DNA from: Alviniconcha marisindica
Lineage: Eukaryota > Mollusca > Gastropoda > Provannidae
Length of the DNA stretch: 64,000 bases
Assembly (NCBI GenBank): GCA_018857735.1
Contig: JABMCL010003179.1
Location: 152,001 to 216,000 of the forward strand
Direction of reading: 5' to 3'
The notes beneath the pieces are model-generated. The model did not search any database and was not told where the DNA came from. It was given only the letters and a program-made list of their open reading frames with translations. This document shows, piece after piece, positions 10,621 to 22,660 of this stretch. Positions within the stretch are counted from its first letter, which is position 1. The number at the start of each line of letters is the position of its first letter. The translations under genes and the position numbers were made by a program.

Positions 10621-11590
10621 AGATGAGTCCATCTATTATCTTCAATGAATAGCTCGTCAGTCTCAGCCCGGTGAAGGACCAGTAGTTTCTGATGGCAGGT
10701 GAGAAAGGGCAAAGAGTGCTGAGCCAACATGCGCACTATAAATGCCGGTAACACAGACTGTTACTTCTATGAGCTACTTTTATTTTGATGGACAAGATTA
10801 CACAGAGATAGGTAACACAGAGCACACATCTAAACTAGAGGCTAGCTGCACATGGCCGACCGCACGCTGAAGCACTGAAAGTCTAGAGGGACGGCCGGGC
10901 CCACCCAATGCATAACCAAACTCGTACGACAACAATGATGGTCCAATAAACACAGCAAATACTTAATCGACTCTCGGTGTTAAAACATCTGTATTATGTG
11001 ACTGTAAGTAGCATATCAAGGACTCTAACTTCACAGATCAAAGACTGAGATCAAGGACTGAGTAACAGACCAAGGACTGTTAACAGAAGTGTGAACAAGT
11101 AACAGTCTAATCATTTACAGGATAGATTTACTACACAACTTTGTAGTCAAGTACTTGCTGAAACCATGCAGGTCTTGAAACATGGCAGCAATATAAGTAG
11201 TAGTAGTAGTAGTAACAGCAGCTGTAGTAGTAGTAGTAGGTGAATAAGCTTTGTACCTTCGTTTCGCCGGCAGTAGTACGACTCTTTTCCCCAGTGTTCA
11301 CCCAGTGTGCATTGATTGTTTATGGCTGAGGGGCCAGACTTTATACACGTGACGACATTCCGCTCGCATTCCGCTCGCGCCCTACCGGCCGGCAATCTTA
11401 TCGGCGTTTCGTAACGTTTTCTCTCACGTCGGCACTGTCCGCTGTGTTGTCGGGTAACGTCAAGTTGGGTTATAACCAGACAGCAGAGATATGTCTGCTG
11501 TCTGTTCACAGACAGAGAGAATGAGAGAGAGAGTAGGCCAGCATGACCCATTAACCCCCTCCCTCACTCGCCCACAGCACAAAAACAGCA
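10621..11590. other. no gene recognised; (AGT)n cluster
   Basis: Two (AGT)n runs lie at 11195-11240. The rest shows no recognisable protein or repeat partner within the window. It may be the remainder of the LTR element or unique sequence. Confidence 0.35.
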
Positions 11591-11596
11591 ACGCGA

Positions 11597-12170
11597 CGAA
11601 CTGCGACGAAGCTATATTCGGGGTCCAAAAAGCTTCGCTCAACATGTTCTGGGAACATTCGCCCTATTCGACGAACATTGTCTCTGATTGGCTGAGAGCA
11701 GAGCTCTCTTGTGGATGAAGAAGAAGAAGAAAAAAATGGATGACCGTGTCGCTAGGTTCTTCACTCGCTTCGGGGGGAAATTTGTTTATTTGTTGACTTG
11801 TGGGAGGCGCAGCCTTGTCTCGGGGACCCAGAATGATATAGTAGTTAGTTGAATTACCCTGTGAGGGATGATTAAAGTACATTGACTTGACGACTTGACT
11901 TTAGCCTACATTTTCGATCATGCTGTCTGCTGCGCGTCTGCCGCAAGTTCGGGCCGAAGCTTGCATCTCATTACAAGCCAGTTGAGAACGAAGCAAAGTT
12001 CGTCGACCTGTCCGCATCTCATTACAAGCCAGTTGAGAACGAAACAAAGTTCGTCGAACTGTCCGAACCATGTTCGGCGAACTAAAAGTTCAATTACGAA
12101 ATGAATCATAGTTCGTCGAACTGTCCCAAGTATGTTCGGCGAACAAACATTCGCCCGGTTAAGAACGGGC
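11597..12170 (-). mobile_element. inverted-repeat element M (MITE-like), copy truncated at one end
   Basis: Matches the 670-bp element at 46795-47464 in opposite orientation. Shared parts include TTCGTCGAACTGTCC, AAGCCAGTTGAGAACGAA, the GATCATGCTGTCTGCTGCGC block, CCTGTGAGGGATGATTAAAG and AGCCAATCAGAG-like sequence. The right terminus GTTAAGAACGGGCT is intact at 12170; the left terminus is missing and the copy starts inside at AACTGCGACGAAGC. A local duplication of TGCATCTCATTACAAGCCAG lies at 11962-12030. No transposase is encoded. Confidence 0.8.
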
Positions 12171-12390
12171 TTCCCGCGCGCTACTGAAACTGCCACCGTT
12201 GGCTTTTGCGGATCATGCACAAAGCAGGTCAGCAGGTCATCACAGTTTGCCGAGACTCTAGAGCTGTCCTGGCGAACTTCCCGCCTCAGCTTAGGTAAGC
12301 AAACAGTTTCGTGCAATTCGGCTACAGACGGAGTTAAGTTGGTTTTTTTGGTTTTTGTTTGTTGTTTTTCCGCTTTTCTGCATCAATAAG

Positions 12391-12645
12391 CAAGAGAGTT
12401 AATTAGCGCTCCGAATATGTCACACAAACAAAGCAACAAAGTCGCTTACGGTAACTCTCGTATGGCATGCGAGTCAGTAAACACCAGGTACATAACTCGA
12501 CCAGACTATTAAATTGCATCTGTTGTTCCTCAACAGCTGTACTACGGACAATATATCTGTGACTGATCCGCACAGCAGTTGAAACAGATGCTAGCTGAGT
12601 ACACAAGTTGCTTCGCACTGGAGAGGCCCCCACTGCCTTAAAGTA
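12391..12645. repeat. interspersed repeats A (copy 2) and D
   Basis: 12391-12475 repeats 4136-4223 in direct orientation. 12515-12640 matches 50575-50700 in inverted orientation; shared pieces are GTTTCAACTGC, GACAATGTCCG-like sequence and GCTGTTGAGGAACAAC. Both are non-coding. They may belong to one larger element. Confidence 0.55.
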
Positions 12646-12812
12646 CAAGTCCAAGGTTCGAGGTGATTTTTGACACGATTTCCGTTAAAGTTCGCTGAGA
12701 ACGACGATGTATGTGAAATTGTGATCTAAGGGTTATAAATGCACGAAAAAAGGCATTTTCTGTCGTACTGAAAGCGTCGCCATGACGCTGAAAATCATGT
12801 GCACATATGCGC

Positions 12813-14273
12813 ACTACGTCACTCTGGGGAGTCGCTGCAAAAATAATGGCCTGTTGGGCTAGTTACCGGTTCTTGCCATTCACTATTTTTTACCCTTTTG
12901 TTTCTCGAGTTATATCGTTCATTTACGGTGTACGAGTGAGGGGGGTAGTCTCGATGTTTAACGAACCGCTCATTCTTTCTTTATGTGGGGTAGTTCGTGG
13001 GCGTCTGTTGCCCTGCCGTGTTGTCACTGCTAAGCGGTGGGTTGTATCGTGTTACGGATTACGTGTACCCAGCCTTTGTCCCGTTGCTCGCTGACATGTC
13101 TTGCCTCCTCTTTCTTTTCAGAAAGTGCTGTTGTTTTTTCTCTCTCTTTTCCTCTTCTTTTCCACTATGCGTTCTTTCTTGTCTCTGGCCATTTCAAGTC
13201 GTACCCGCTTGTTAGCTTGCCTGTTAGCCGTACCCGCTTGTGTGTTAGGGCATCCATTTTGCATTTCTCTTTTCGTCTGCATTTGTTTACATCCCGATGC
13301 TTTGTCATCGGTAGTCCTGATTAGCATTTTCCTTTATCAGTCTGCAGCCTTTGTTTTTCTAGATTGTTAGAGTCAGAGTTAGAGTTAGTTATGTTTAGTT
13401 TGGCTTTCCATCTGTTTGTCGTTGGCACAGCTATTTTTGCTCTTTGCTCTTATGGCTTTGTCTGAAGTCGACCACTCATTTGTTGCAGACAGTAGTCTAT
13501 TAGACTGTTTTGATTTGGTGGTGTGTTTTTGTGTGTGTTTTTTCCACCTTATGCTTGCAGGTAGGCCACCGTTTGGGTTTTTGGGGTGGTTTCAGCTCTT
13601 TTGTTTTTCATCAGTTTGGTATCAGCTGTTTGCTTGCCTGATTAGGGCAGCGGCCACTGATTTTTCGTTTGCCACCAGCATATGTGGTTTGGTCTTTCCT
13701 TGCCACAAACATTTGTGTATAGTCTCTTTCTTTCACGGCCTTTTCTGCCGTAGGCCTTCGCCAGTTTTAGACTTTTGTCTTTGCCTTGTTAGCGCTTGTT
13801 TCAGGGTATCAGTGTACCTCTCAGTCAGTTTGGTATCATGCTGTGCGCTTGCTGCTCGTCAGCTGGCCTTGGAGATTCGAACTGGAAATTTTTCCCAGTC
13901 GGTTACCATGTGGACACCCCTACAAATTCCGCTTTGAAGCAAACCCCGTTTGGTATTCCATAAAGTTAACGAAATCGCACCGCGCCGAAGTGCTCGCTAC
14001 TGACACTGTAAATGGGCGTGACTGATCAAGCGCAGCATCAACGTCAGCACGTTTGAACTGTACAAATGTGACCCATTTTCGCCTCACAGCGGGTCGGTTC
14101 CGCGGGAACTCGTGCATAGCTATGCTTTGGGTTGCTCAGTGTGGGTTGTTACAGTTTGCTGAAACACAGTAGGCCGGCATAGTTAGAACTTTTTGTCGAC
14201 CACACGCATACACTGACATTCAATGAACAATCTAAGATGGCAACCGCACTGACTCCCCAGACTGACGTCACTT
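12813..14273. mobile_element. putative 1.46-kb non-autonomous DNA element with terminal inverted repeats
   Basis: The left end ACTACGTCACTCTGGGGAGT (continuing CGCTGC) is mirrored at 14240-14273, whose reverse complement contains GACGTCAGTCTGGGGAGTCA. About 22 of 24 central bases agree. The interior is T-rich, with long but unrecognisable frames, for example 13416-13937 on the + strand (173 codons, no domain seen). No transposase or target-site duplication was found, so element status is inferred from the inverted ends only. Confidence 0.4.
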
Positions 14274-14734
14274 CCGAGAAAATCACGTGACTGATGGAGA
14301 ACCCGAGACAGTAGTCTCGGCCAGCCTACAGAAAATAAAATCGATTAAAAAAAGTACTTAAACATTTTGTTTTCATTTTTTATTTCATTAAACCTGAAAC
14401 TAGTGACTCACATGGCAATCATTTCGATGGTCATTTTGCATACTTAAAAACCTTGGACTTTTCTTTTAACATAGCTGTTGTTCTGGCAATTGTTCACGGC
14501 CTCTTCGGTCTTTTGAGGGTCGGAGCTCGCGGACGAGTCATTCACCTAAACCATGTACCTAAACCAATATGTTTACTTACCGTCTTATTCAGACTGACAT
14601 AGTCCTTTGATCTCGAAACTGGCTCTTAATACACACACACACATTTACATGTTAAGCTCAGAGTAAAATGTCACAGTGACAAAACTGAAACATAACGAGG
14701 CCCTGAGCGCCTGTGTAGAATCAAGAAAAGTCAC
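14274..14734. other. no gene recognised
   Basis: Unremarkable AT-rich sequence with one short (AC)n at 14632-14641. No repeat partner seen in the window. Confidence 0.35.
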
Positions 14735-14822
14735 ATACCAATTTCGAAGGAGATCACGGTCTATTTCATCAAAGGCTTTAGCAAAGTCCACAAAAAGAAC
14801 ACCATAAAATGTGTTACTATTT
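14735..14822 (-). pseudogene. LINE reverse-transcriptase fragment (motif A)
   Basis: The minus strand encodes FYGVLFVDFAKAFDEIDRDL, the catalytic Asp region (F-V-D-F-x-K-A-F-D) of LINE reverse transcriptases. Only about 30 residues remain. The fragment stops where the CTTAAGTCGAA inverted-repeat element begins at 14824, so that element probably interrupted it. Confidence 0.6.
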
Positions 14823-14823
14823 A

Positions 14824-15077
14824 CAGTCGAATACGCTTAAGTCGAATGTGCTGGGGATTTTTTTGCTTCGAGTTATCCGTTTGTTTGTTGTTGTTGCTTT
14901 ACTTATCTGTACACGAGAGAGCTTGAGAGCAGAGAATAGCGCTTTATATTAATAGTTCTTATAAAACGCTTTTCTGTCACTGCGCTCTACAAACGACTTA
15001 TGACAAAAACCACATTTGCATACATTTCAACAAACAGAACCTTAAATATTGAATCTACCATTATCACCTAGCAAACA

Positions 15078-15144
<67 letters not shown>

Positions 15145-15896
15145 GAAGCCTGCGTGCACCAGTCCCCACTAGTCCACTCAAATATAACTATTATTAAATG
15201 ATCGATACTCTCAACAACAACAAATTGATGTCCCCCCCCCCCACACACACCCCGCCCCCTTCCTTGTCTGGATCTCTCTGCAACAGCTGATAAGGCCCCC
15301 ACTCCCGCCTTCTCCCAACTATATGCATCCATCTACATTCAACAAGCCATACACAGACACGCCACCTTTTTTCAGACAAAATATTAGACTCTACTGGAAA
15401 GCTTGAGAAAACAGAAAGCAATCGATAATAAGTGCAGTGTGGTAAGGGTGTGGAGAAGGGTGTGGGGGATAAAGGGTCAACCCGTAGAGGGAGGGCCAGG
15501 AGCTGATATGCCAAAAACGCGATGATCTGCGAACCCAGTTCTATTGTGACAAAGCATCAGCATGATAATAAAATGATAAACCAAAACCAAGCTGCCTACC
15601 GACACTGGCCAAAACAATCACATACAACCGCCACTTGCCTGGAGGGTTTATGTTGCAAAGCTTGTAGGTGGCCAGCAGCTAAGTTAGGAATCTGGGAGCA
15701 TTCAACAATGAATTAATAGACTTGAAATGCTCCGTTTCGACTTATCCGAGTGGGAATAGGGGAAAATATGTTCGACTTGGTTGACATTTGACTTATTCGT
15801 TGTAAAATTAATCGTACATAGAGCAGATTTGGTTGGGAAATAAAAGAAAAGCAAAAAGGTTCGACTTACGCGAAGTTCGACTTAAGCGTTTTTGAC
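14824..15896. mobile_element. inverted-repeat element with CTTAAGTCGAA ends
   Basis: The left end has CAGTCGAATACGCTTAAGTC and the right end TTCGACTTAAGCGTTTTTGA. Internal TTCGACTTATCCG and TTCGACTTACGCGAA motifs repeat the theme near both ends. TTAC lies on the left and TTAA on the right of the ends, which might be a decayed TTAA target duplication. A SINE-like B copy with (CA)n at 14945-15144 lies inside. No transposase is visible. Confidence 0.55.
14940..15144 (+). mobile_element. SINE-like repeat B fragment with (CA)n
   Basis: TTAATAGTTCTTATAAAACG and GCGCTCTACAAACGAC resemble the start of repeat B, followed at 15080-15144 by (CA)n. It is preceded at 14905-14942 by GAGAGCAGAGAATAGCGCTT, the end of the tRNA-derived SINE. 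Confidence 0.5.
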
Positions 15897-16839
15897 TTAA
15901 TCTTTATTCATCTTTACTGGAAAGCTACTGGTCAGCGTTGTGACACGAGTGATTGTCTCTGCACCCTTAATAGATGGGGTGAAGTATGTTGTTTTTGTTA
16001 AAATGTGCAGGAACATATTTGTTTATGCGATTTTGATTTTTAAATGGCTTTGAGAGAACTGACAAGACAGAAACTGGGAGGCAGATCTGAGCTCCTTCCA
16101 GATTTGGACAGAAGAATGAGTTTGGCCTGTATACAAAGATTGCAAACATACGTTAGGGTACCACTGATTACAGGAGGGGAAGCTTATGTATTTGTCCATC
16201 TAGACCATACTGTGCACGAATTCCAATTTACTTTAAATGTACGAGTGCGTTGTAAACCTCGGTTACTGTCATGGGTGGAATACGAGGGGCAGACTGCATG
16301 TGTTTAATGTCGCAGAACTGTTTTAGCGCACACAACTCATTTTATTCTGTTCTCTTGACATATAACTTTTTCAACAGTTGTCGAAAAGTGAGCGTTTAGC
16401 TCGATGGCGGAAATATCTTCAGTGCGCGAAGAATTAGCAGCAGCATTTTTGTATGTCAGTTCATGAATTTTTAAAATTTCGATTTGAAGTGGTGAGGTCT
16501 TGAAAAAACTTACTTTTTGATGCTGGCAAAAGTAACCTTGTTTCTTTGCTTTCGTACTCATTGTGTTATCTACTCAGTTTTAAGAGATGGTCACGACAGT
16601 GGATTGCGTCTTGAATTGGCCTTGTGAGCCATTACGGTTTAGCAGTGCAAGAGTAAGGCTACCCGTATAGTTTTAAAGACAGCATGCTTGTCAGAGACGC
16701 TGACGAAGGCCTCACGCCAGTGCTGTAGAGCGGCATCTGGCTCATCTGGAACACAATGCAATGCCAGAGGCAATGCCAACAATCGTCCAAGCACCGAACA
16801 AGCTGTAAAAACTCAACCAAAACAAGATAAGTCTTTTTC
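15897..16839. other. no gene recognised
   Basis: Several short frames but none resembling a known family, and no repeat partner seen within the window. Confidence 0.35.
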
Positions 16840-17035
16840 TTTCAATTTTTCATAGTTTTTGGCCGTTTATCTGTTGTTTAAGTGTCGTTTTGTGGCTTGA
16901 TAAAGGGGATTTCCCCGCAAATTTGCATACTGTGTGTCCGTGTTAAAATAAATGAGCGTTCGTTTGAACCTTTTTGTGTTTGGATCTTGTTTTAGAACGC
17001 TAGCAGTCATTCTGTTTCAGATTTTCGTGGTAGAA
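16840..17035 (+). repeat. interspersed repeat E, copy 1
   Basis: Contains TAAGTGTCGTTTTGTGGCTT, GATTTCCCCGCAAATTTGCA, a GTGTCCGTGTTAAAATAAAT block and GTGTTTGGATCTTGTTTTAG. The same order occurs at 52390-52590 (+) and, without the last block, at 52060-52215 (-). Confidence 0.75.
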
Positions 17036-17339
17036 TCAGCACAAAAATTACAACACTCGGGCCGATTCAACCTCAAAGAGACAGAATCTCCCGTACGGCG
17101 CGACTTATCAGGTAACCTGTTCTGCAACTGTCCTATGTTTACAGGCGCTAGTCCGGGTAGAATAAAAAATGACACTTGGACTGATTCAGACACGAAGCGG
17201 TGCAATCACCATTATGGCTGAACAAAGCAGCAAACAGTTGTCAGTAGCTGTCCGCGAGTGTACTAAGGGCAGGCACTCGGAAGCACAAACACTGAGATAC
17301 TCAATTAAATACCGGCACCGGAATCCCGTCGGGAATCCT

Positions 17340-17935
17340 AACATTGTAGCAGTCAGACTATACTGTATGTTGGAGTGCATCTTGAGCAAACACTGTCAAT
17401 GAAACAACACATCAGTTGCCTCTGCCGCACTACGTTTCTTGCACTCACAGAAAAGCTTGTTGCGTCCATGACCATGTCAAGACTGGACTATTGCAATGCT
17501 ACTTTTGCAGGTGTAGCCGATGAAAAAATCGCGCGCATACAAAAGATCCAAAGCAACGCCGCGCGGCTCATCTTGAAAAAAATCGAAGCGCGATCATGTT
17601 ACACCGCTTTTGAAAGAACTCCACTGGCTCCCAGTAAAATACCGCATTCAGTACAAGCTCGTAACGCTCGCCTTCCGTCACTTCGACGGCACTCTTCCGC
17701 CATACCTGTCTTCTTCTCACTGCACATATCAACCATCGCGCTCCCTTCGTTCTTCGACAGAACGACTGCTCAAAATTCCAAATACAAACTTGAAAACCTT
17801 CGGTGGACGTTCTTTTGGTTACATTGCTCCGACTGTTTGGAACTCGCTGCCGGCCGACCTGAGAGCTTCTCCCTCCCTCCAAAGTTAAGTTAAAAACACA
17901 TCTCTTCTGCCAAGCTTTCTGATTGATTTGTACAT
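17340..17935 (+). pseudogene. LINE 3' coding end (L2/CR1-type), frameshifted
   Basis: Frames give HLEQTLSMKQHISCLCRTTF, then SRLDYCNATFAGVADEKIAR, QKIQSNAARLILKK, KELHWLPVKYRIQYKLVTLA, PPYLSS, TFGGRSFGYIAPTVWNSLP and ADLRASPSLQS. This is the region after the RT domain typical of L2/CR1-like LINEs ('SRLDYCN', 'IQN.AARL', 'LHWLPv..RI.yK', 'WNsLP'). A frameshift near 17600 and a stop near 17888 show that it is dead. A (GT)n tract follows at 17958, as expected for such a 3' end. Confidence 0.85.
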
Positions 17936-17955
17936 GCCAGCTGCTGTTTCATATC

Positions 17956-17957
<2 letters not shown>

Positions 17958-18004
<47 letters not shown>

Positions 18005-18261
18005 TAGTGTGTGGTGTGTAGTGTGTGCGAGCACCCGCGTGTGTGTGTGTGGATGGGTGGGTAGGTGCGGGGTGAGTGTCGGTGGTGTTTTTTCGCGGAT
18101 CTGGCATAGTAAGCATACTGGCAGAGAGCTGGATGGTGTGTGTGTGTGTGTGTGTGGGGGGGGGGGGGGGACTGGGAGGGATGATAATGATAATGATTTT
18201 CTTCTTTCTTTGTAATATATACTGCCGCTTCTCATACGGCACATGTACTTTATATTTTTTT

Positions 18262-18310
<49 letters not shown>
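17958..18310. repeat. (GT)n, poly-G and (AT)n cluster
   Basis: (GT)n at 17958-18045 with interruptions, (GT)n then G13 at 18138-18170, and (AT)n at 18268-18308. The sequence at 18195-18265 resembles 905-980. Confidence 0.85.
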
Positions 18311-18311
<1 letters not shown>

Positions 18312-18959
18312 TTGTTAGTTCTTATATATGTATTACTTTCCTTTATACCTTTGATTATTTTGTTTTCACTTAGAAAATGTTGGAGAGTGTTGTAAAGTGC
18401 AGTGAGTTTGTGTACATCAGAGAATAGGGTTATACAAAAGTTATCTATTATTATTAGTATACCTTTAGTGGCTGTCAGCAGATATTCTTCTTCTTCTTCC
18501 AATAATATCCACGATCAATGTCTTGTTTATTTAACGTATACAGTCGAGAGTTCGCAAAGGTTACGACCAAATTATATCGATTTCACGTTAGCGGTTAACG
18601 TTTACTGAAGACTGAGACTGAAATATCGGGAGGACCCGGCTGTGACAGCGTGGGCCGGGGATGAATTCAGGATCAGTAAACAGGGACCATAAATTATATC
18701 TTATATCATAATGAGCAAACAGCACCCCAAGTTTTGTCTTCTAAACGGTAACGACAGTGAAAAAATCGGCACACATGAAACTCAAATATTCAGCCTGCCT
18801 AATAAATAATAGCTTGTTTGCATCGTTTGTCTGCGTTTAAGCAGCTATGAAAATGGCGGCTCTGCCGTGCTGCCGGCGTTACCGACGTCGGCGGAGAGAG
18901 AAAAAACAACTTGTAGGGACCGACGCCTTCCCACTTACCGCTGAAGACCACAAATTATC
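18311..18959. other. no clear gene; possible start of a small ORF
   Basis: An ATG in good context (AAAATGGCGGC, 18850) opens a frame that runs to 19098, giving ALPCCRRYRRRRREKKQL at its start. The second half of this frame overlaps repeat F, so I do not treat it as a confirmed gene. Confidence 0.25.
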
Positions 18960-19265
18960 CAAGAAAGTGTTGGTTCACACATCGAGACACATCATAATCA
19001 ATTCAGACGGCGATGCGAAGACAGTAAAATCAATCTCGAATGGGAATGAGTCGGTGACATTGACAATGAACTTTCGTTCAACTTTGAACTTGAGCTGAAC
19101 TCGGTGTCCAATCAGTTTCGAGATTGCGACGTCACGCGCGTTGCATTGTTGGTAAAACGTGGTATTTTCCTGATCTAAAAATAAACAGAATCAATAACTG
19201 TATCTGAGGCAACTGATGCATGTGGAAAGAGAACCAGACTTAGGACTCTGTAGCAAATCCGGGAT
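18960..19265 (-). repeat. interspersed repeat F, copy 1
   Basis: Matches 57135-57440 in opposite orientation. Shared pieces are TTTTACCAACAATGCAA, CGTC...CAAAACTGATT, TTCCCATTCAAGATT and a CGCCGTCTG...TATGATGT block. On the coding-like strand the two copies encode HTSRHIIINSDGD and HASGYIIFNTDGE, with an in-frame length difference of one codon, hinting at a former protein. The family is not recognised. Confidence 0.6.
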
Positions 19266-20632
19266 TAGAGCTATCCATGTTTAACTTTATTTGTTCATCA
19301 TACCAGAGATACTACAGCAAGATGATAGCCAAGTGAGCGAGCGGGCCGTGTCACGATAAGCCTGTAAACGGAGTGGCGCAACGAGCGGGGTTGGCGGGCA
19401 GGCGCTCCAACCGTAGCTTTCTGTAAGCTTGTGTCAGTGGGGAGGGCTGAGATTGTTTCGACTTTCAAGTGCATTCTACACTTAGATCATACCTACCACG
19501 GCCCGTTCAATTTTGAAGGTCTCTGCTACATAATATCTTCAGATTATTCTGAGTTTTTTGTTTTGTTTTTGTTTTTCTAATAGTAGCTTACGCAGCATTG
19601 ACTCAGTCCTGTCAGTGGCAGTTCTTGTTCGATAGCTACACCAGATTTGTCTCATCATTGAAAAATAAGTGAGAGGAAGACAGGATATTTTGTCTTTAGG
19701 GTTCTCTTTTTCATTCCAGCATTGTTGTTTTATATTATATATCTATTTGTTTATTTATTTTTAATGCGGACAACTGAATCAACGATAAACTACTGAGCGG
19801 CGACATCCGGCAGTTACCTATCAGTCTCCCCTCAGAAAGGCTCTTCTTGGTTTGTTTGTTTGTTTGTTTTTTCGCGCATCAGCGTCCACCCATTATAGAT
19901 GTGAGCAAGTGCTCTTTGTACGTTTTTACAGTAATCCCGCCCCGGTTAACAGATCCACGCAATTTCATTACTGTACATACTGTTAGTAACCCGGGAACCG
20001 GAGCAGACGACGCTTTTGTTTTGAAGCGCTGCGTGTAGCGTAACGCCACATGGCCTTCACACAGCCGACCAGCGATAGCCGCCGGTGCGCGCCATTTTCA
20101 AATCTGTTTTCTCCCTGAATATTTTGACCGCTTGTTTGTTTACCTACTCTTTGTTTACCTAGTCTTTTTTATGCACCAAGCCATGTGTAATATAATTTGG
20201 CATCTTAGAATGTTTATCCAACGTTTATTTAGACACAGGATCGAGCTTAATCAGTAGCCGATGCCTCGCTAAGTTTTTTTTTTTTTTTTTTTTTTATAGC
20301 CGTCGTCTGCGGCATGGCGCGTTCTCTGTTTAGTACTAGTGAATAGTGAATCGTTGTTTTGACTCGATTAAAGTAATTCTGTGTTGACCAATGCTTTGTC
20401 GTATAGTATTTTGCTTAGCTGACTTCATGTTTAGTGTTTATTTTGGGTTGAAATTAACTTATTAAGTATGGTGTACTGTAGAAGCTAAGTTGTATTCATA
20501 GACTACTTGACCCATCACTTTATCAGCGATGCTGCGACTAGATAACGCGCCTCAGAGGAAAGTTCGCACCGATTGTTTTAGTGCTAGTCTTTGAGTGTGT
20601 CTTGCTTCTCTTACAGAGCATTGTATTATAAT
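19266..20632. other. no gene recognised; poly-T
   Basis: AT-rich sequence with T23 at about 20274-20296. No repeat partner or protein family recognised. Confidence 0.35.
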
Positions 20633-21153
20633 TGTTATGTACCATTTTAACCGTGGGAGCGTGCACTTTATTCTGATGTAAGTTTTAGTAACATTAATAT
20701 TTTGTACATTGTGTTAGTTGTGATTTAGTTGTCTGAATCTGTTTATAGACAGGCGCAAGCCACGCTTCCCACTCTTGTTGTAAATAAAATAAGTCATGTG
20801 TGCACATTTTGTTTGCATAGTATAAAAGGTTGTAATTGTAGCTTTTACTTGATGTTTTTCATGTTTTAATTAGTTTAGTTATTGTTGAGGAAACTGTATT
20901 TGTGGGGGCCAAGGAAACACAATTGTCAGCCATTTTGTGGTCCAGAGGGCCGATTTGATTGTAGCAATAGCGTGTGTTCCTTGCGGCCCGCGCCGTTCTC
21001 TTATCTATGCGTGCGAGTGAGGATTTTGGGTGTGCTGAAAATTGTCTGCTGCTGTAGAATAAAACCTGATTGCCGTACGCCTGCTGTGGTCTCCATTTTT
21101 GACTGACTCTGTTGCCTGTGTACTGCCCTTCTGCGCTCCACCACTCCATTACA
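20633..21153 (+). mobile_element. candidate solo LTR (521 bp)
   Basis: The segment starts TGTTATG, ends CATTACA and is flanked on both sides by TAAT (20629-20632 and 21154-21157), a possible 4-bp target duplication. Inside are a TATA box (TATAAAAGG, 20821) and a polyadenylation signal (AATAAAA, about 21058) in the order U3-R-U5 expected of an LTR. No gag or pol lies next to it. The TSD is short and AT-rich, so chance cannot be excluded. Confidence 0.5.
20821..20829 (+). promoter_or_regulatory. TATA box of the candidate LTR
   Basis: TATAAAAGG, 188 bp into the candidate LTR and about 237 bp before its AATAAAA signal. Confidence 0.4.
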
Positions 21154-21759
21154 TAATAATGATTATATAGTTATCATAACCGAATGTAAAAGTTTTTTGT
21201 TAAAAAAAATAAAAATGTTTGTCTGTCTGTATGCGGTTTAACTCATTATCATGTGCCAGCATGTTGATGATTTTTTTTTAAGCCATTCGGAAAAATGTTC
21301 CAGTTTAGAAACTAACTTTTTACCATGCAGTGAAATGAAATGATAGTAAACAAAAAAAAATTCAAAGAAAGAAAAAAAGAACAGTACATGACAAATGTTT
21401 CAACTTCTTTGACTCGGAGAGTTATGTCACCTTCGATGTCGAGAGGACGCGTTTTTTGAGGCTGGTGTTGTTCAGTTTGTGACTTTTCTCTTCATATTCC
21501 ACGTTTTTGGATGTTTGATTCGTGTCGGACTGTTGGAGTACGTTCGGGCTGAAGGGTGGTGAAGTCAGTTTGGTGAATCGGAGGACGAAGGTGTGGTGTT
21601 TCTTTTCACGGTTTTCGTTTCTTTCTTTTCACTGACACTCCATTTTGCCGCTTCATTTTATTGTATAGTGAGCGACTGCTCGTCGTGAACTCACCTAGAT
21701 GGCAGTTGAGCCTTTTTTTTGTTTTTTTTACTTCGGCGAGACCTGCCTGCCAATGACAG
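21154..21759. other. no gene recognised; possible 5' region of the L1-like LINE
   Basis: T-rich sequence with several homopolymers. It lies just upstream of the first recognisable ORF1 codons at about 21900 and may include the LINE 5' UTR. Confidence 0.35.
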
Positions 21760-22660
21760 TTTGAAATATGACACCTAGGATCTGCCTAGAAAGGGAAAAA
21801 ATAAATGGGACGGAAACGATACTTGGGGCCCAGGAAATACGAGGACTGTGGTGTGTGTATCCTCTCACCAGAACCGCCAGAAACAAGTTGCTGATAGAAA
21901 CCTCACTCTCAGGCAGAAAACAGTGCAAGTGTAGACAAAAACCCTTTCATCGTGAGAGGTGGTAGCGGAGAGGAGGTGCCGGTCACAAAAGTATGGATCT
22001 CGGACATTCCGATTTCAGTTGAGAAAGGACATAGAGACAGCATTAGTCAGACTAGGGTGTGTGTTGAGATCCTCTCTGATAAACGAAAAGATCAGAAAAA
22101 GGACGGGAAATTGACACGATTCCTGACTGGCCGGCGGTTTGTGTTCGTCAACATCCCTGAAAGGCCTCTGGAAAGGACAGTAAAGATCGGGGGGTTCACC
22201 GCCGCCTGTATCACAAGGAACAGCCGAGGGCCGACCCACAGCAGACAACGTGCTCCAGGTGCTTGGAGAGAGGCCATCGCGTCTCTGCGTGTCCAAACAG
22301 CATCCGATGCAGAGTGCCGTCAGGAGGGTCACAAGCGTGGTGATCCAGTCTGTGATGCTGTCTCCGTGTGGGGGCCACAAGGCAGTGTGGGACAACGAGG
22401 AGACACCCAGGTCTCCAATGCTATGGAATCCCCGACCCCCAACCCCCAGGTCGCCAGCATCAGGGAACCCCCGACCCCCAGGTCGCCAACGCCAGGGAAC
22501 CCCTGTCCCAGCACGAGACGTCCGACAACGAGGCTTCCAGCGGTGACGAGGACCAGTGGGAGGATCCCCTGCCGGCGATCGACGACACCCCATCGGAACA
22601 GCCGAGTCAGAAAGCCACCACCAGACAGTTATGGTAACCAAGAAGACCAAGGTTAGTGGC
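21760..22660 (+). pseudogene. L1/Tx1-type LINE ORF1 (nucleic-acid-binding protein), frameshifted
   Basis: Reads VTKVWISDIPISVEKGHRD, then KLTRFLTGRRFVFVNIPERP and ERTVKIGGFTA, followed at 22251 by CSRCLERGHRVSAC (a CX2CX4HX4C zinc knuckle) and, after a one-base loss near 22318, a second knuckle-like CRQEGHKRGDPVC. A proline-rich tail with a repeated CCCCGACCCCCAGGTCGCCA-type unit (about 22430-22500) follows. ORF1 proteins of this class bind the element RNA and accompany it to the target. The frame changes at least twice. Next comes ORF2 on the same strand. Confidence 0.75.

Noticed and set aside
13416..13937. 173-codon frame with many Phe, Leu and Cys
   Set aside because: The region is T-rich, which yields hydrophobic frames by chance; no recognisable family or splice context.
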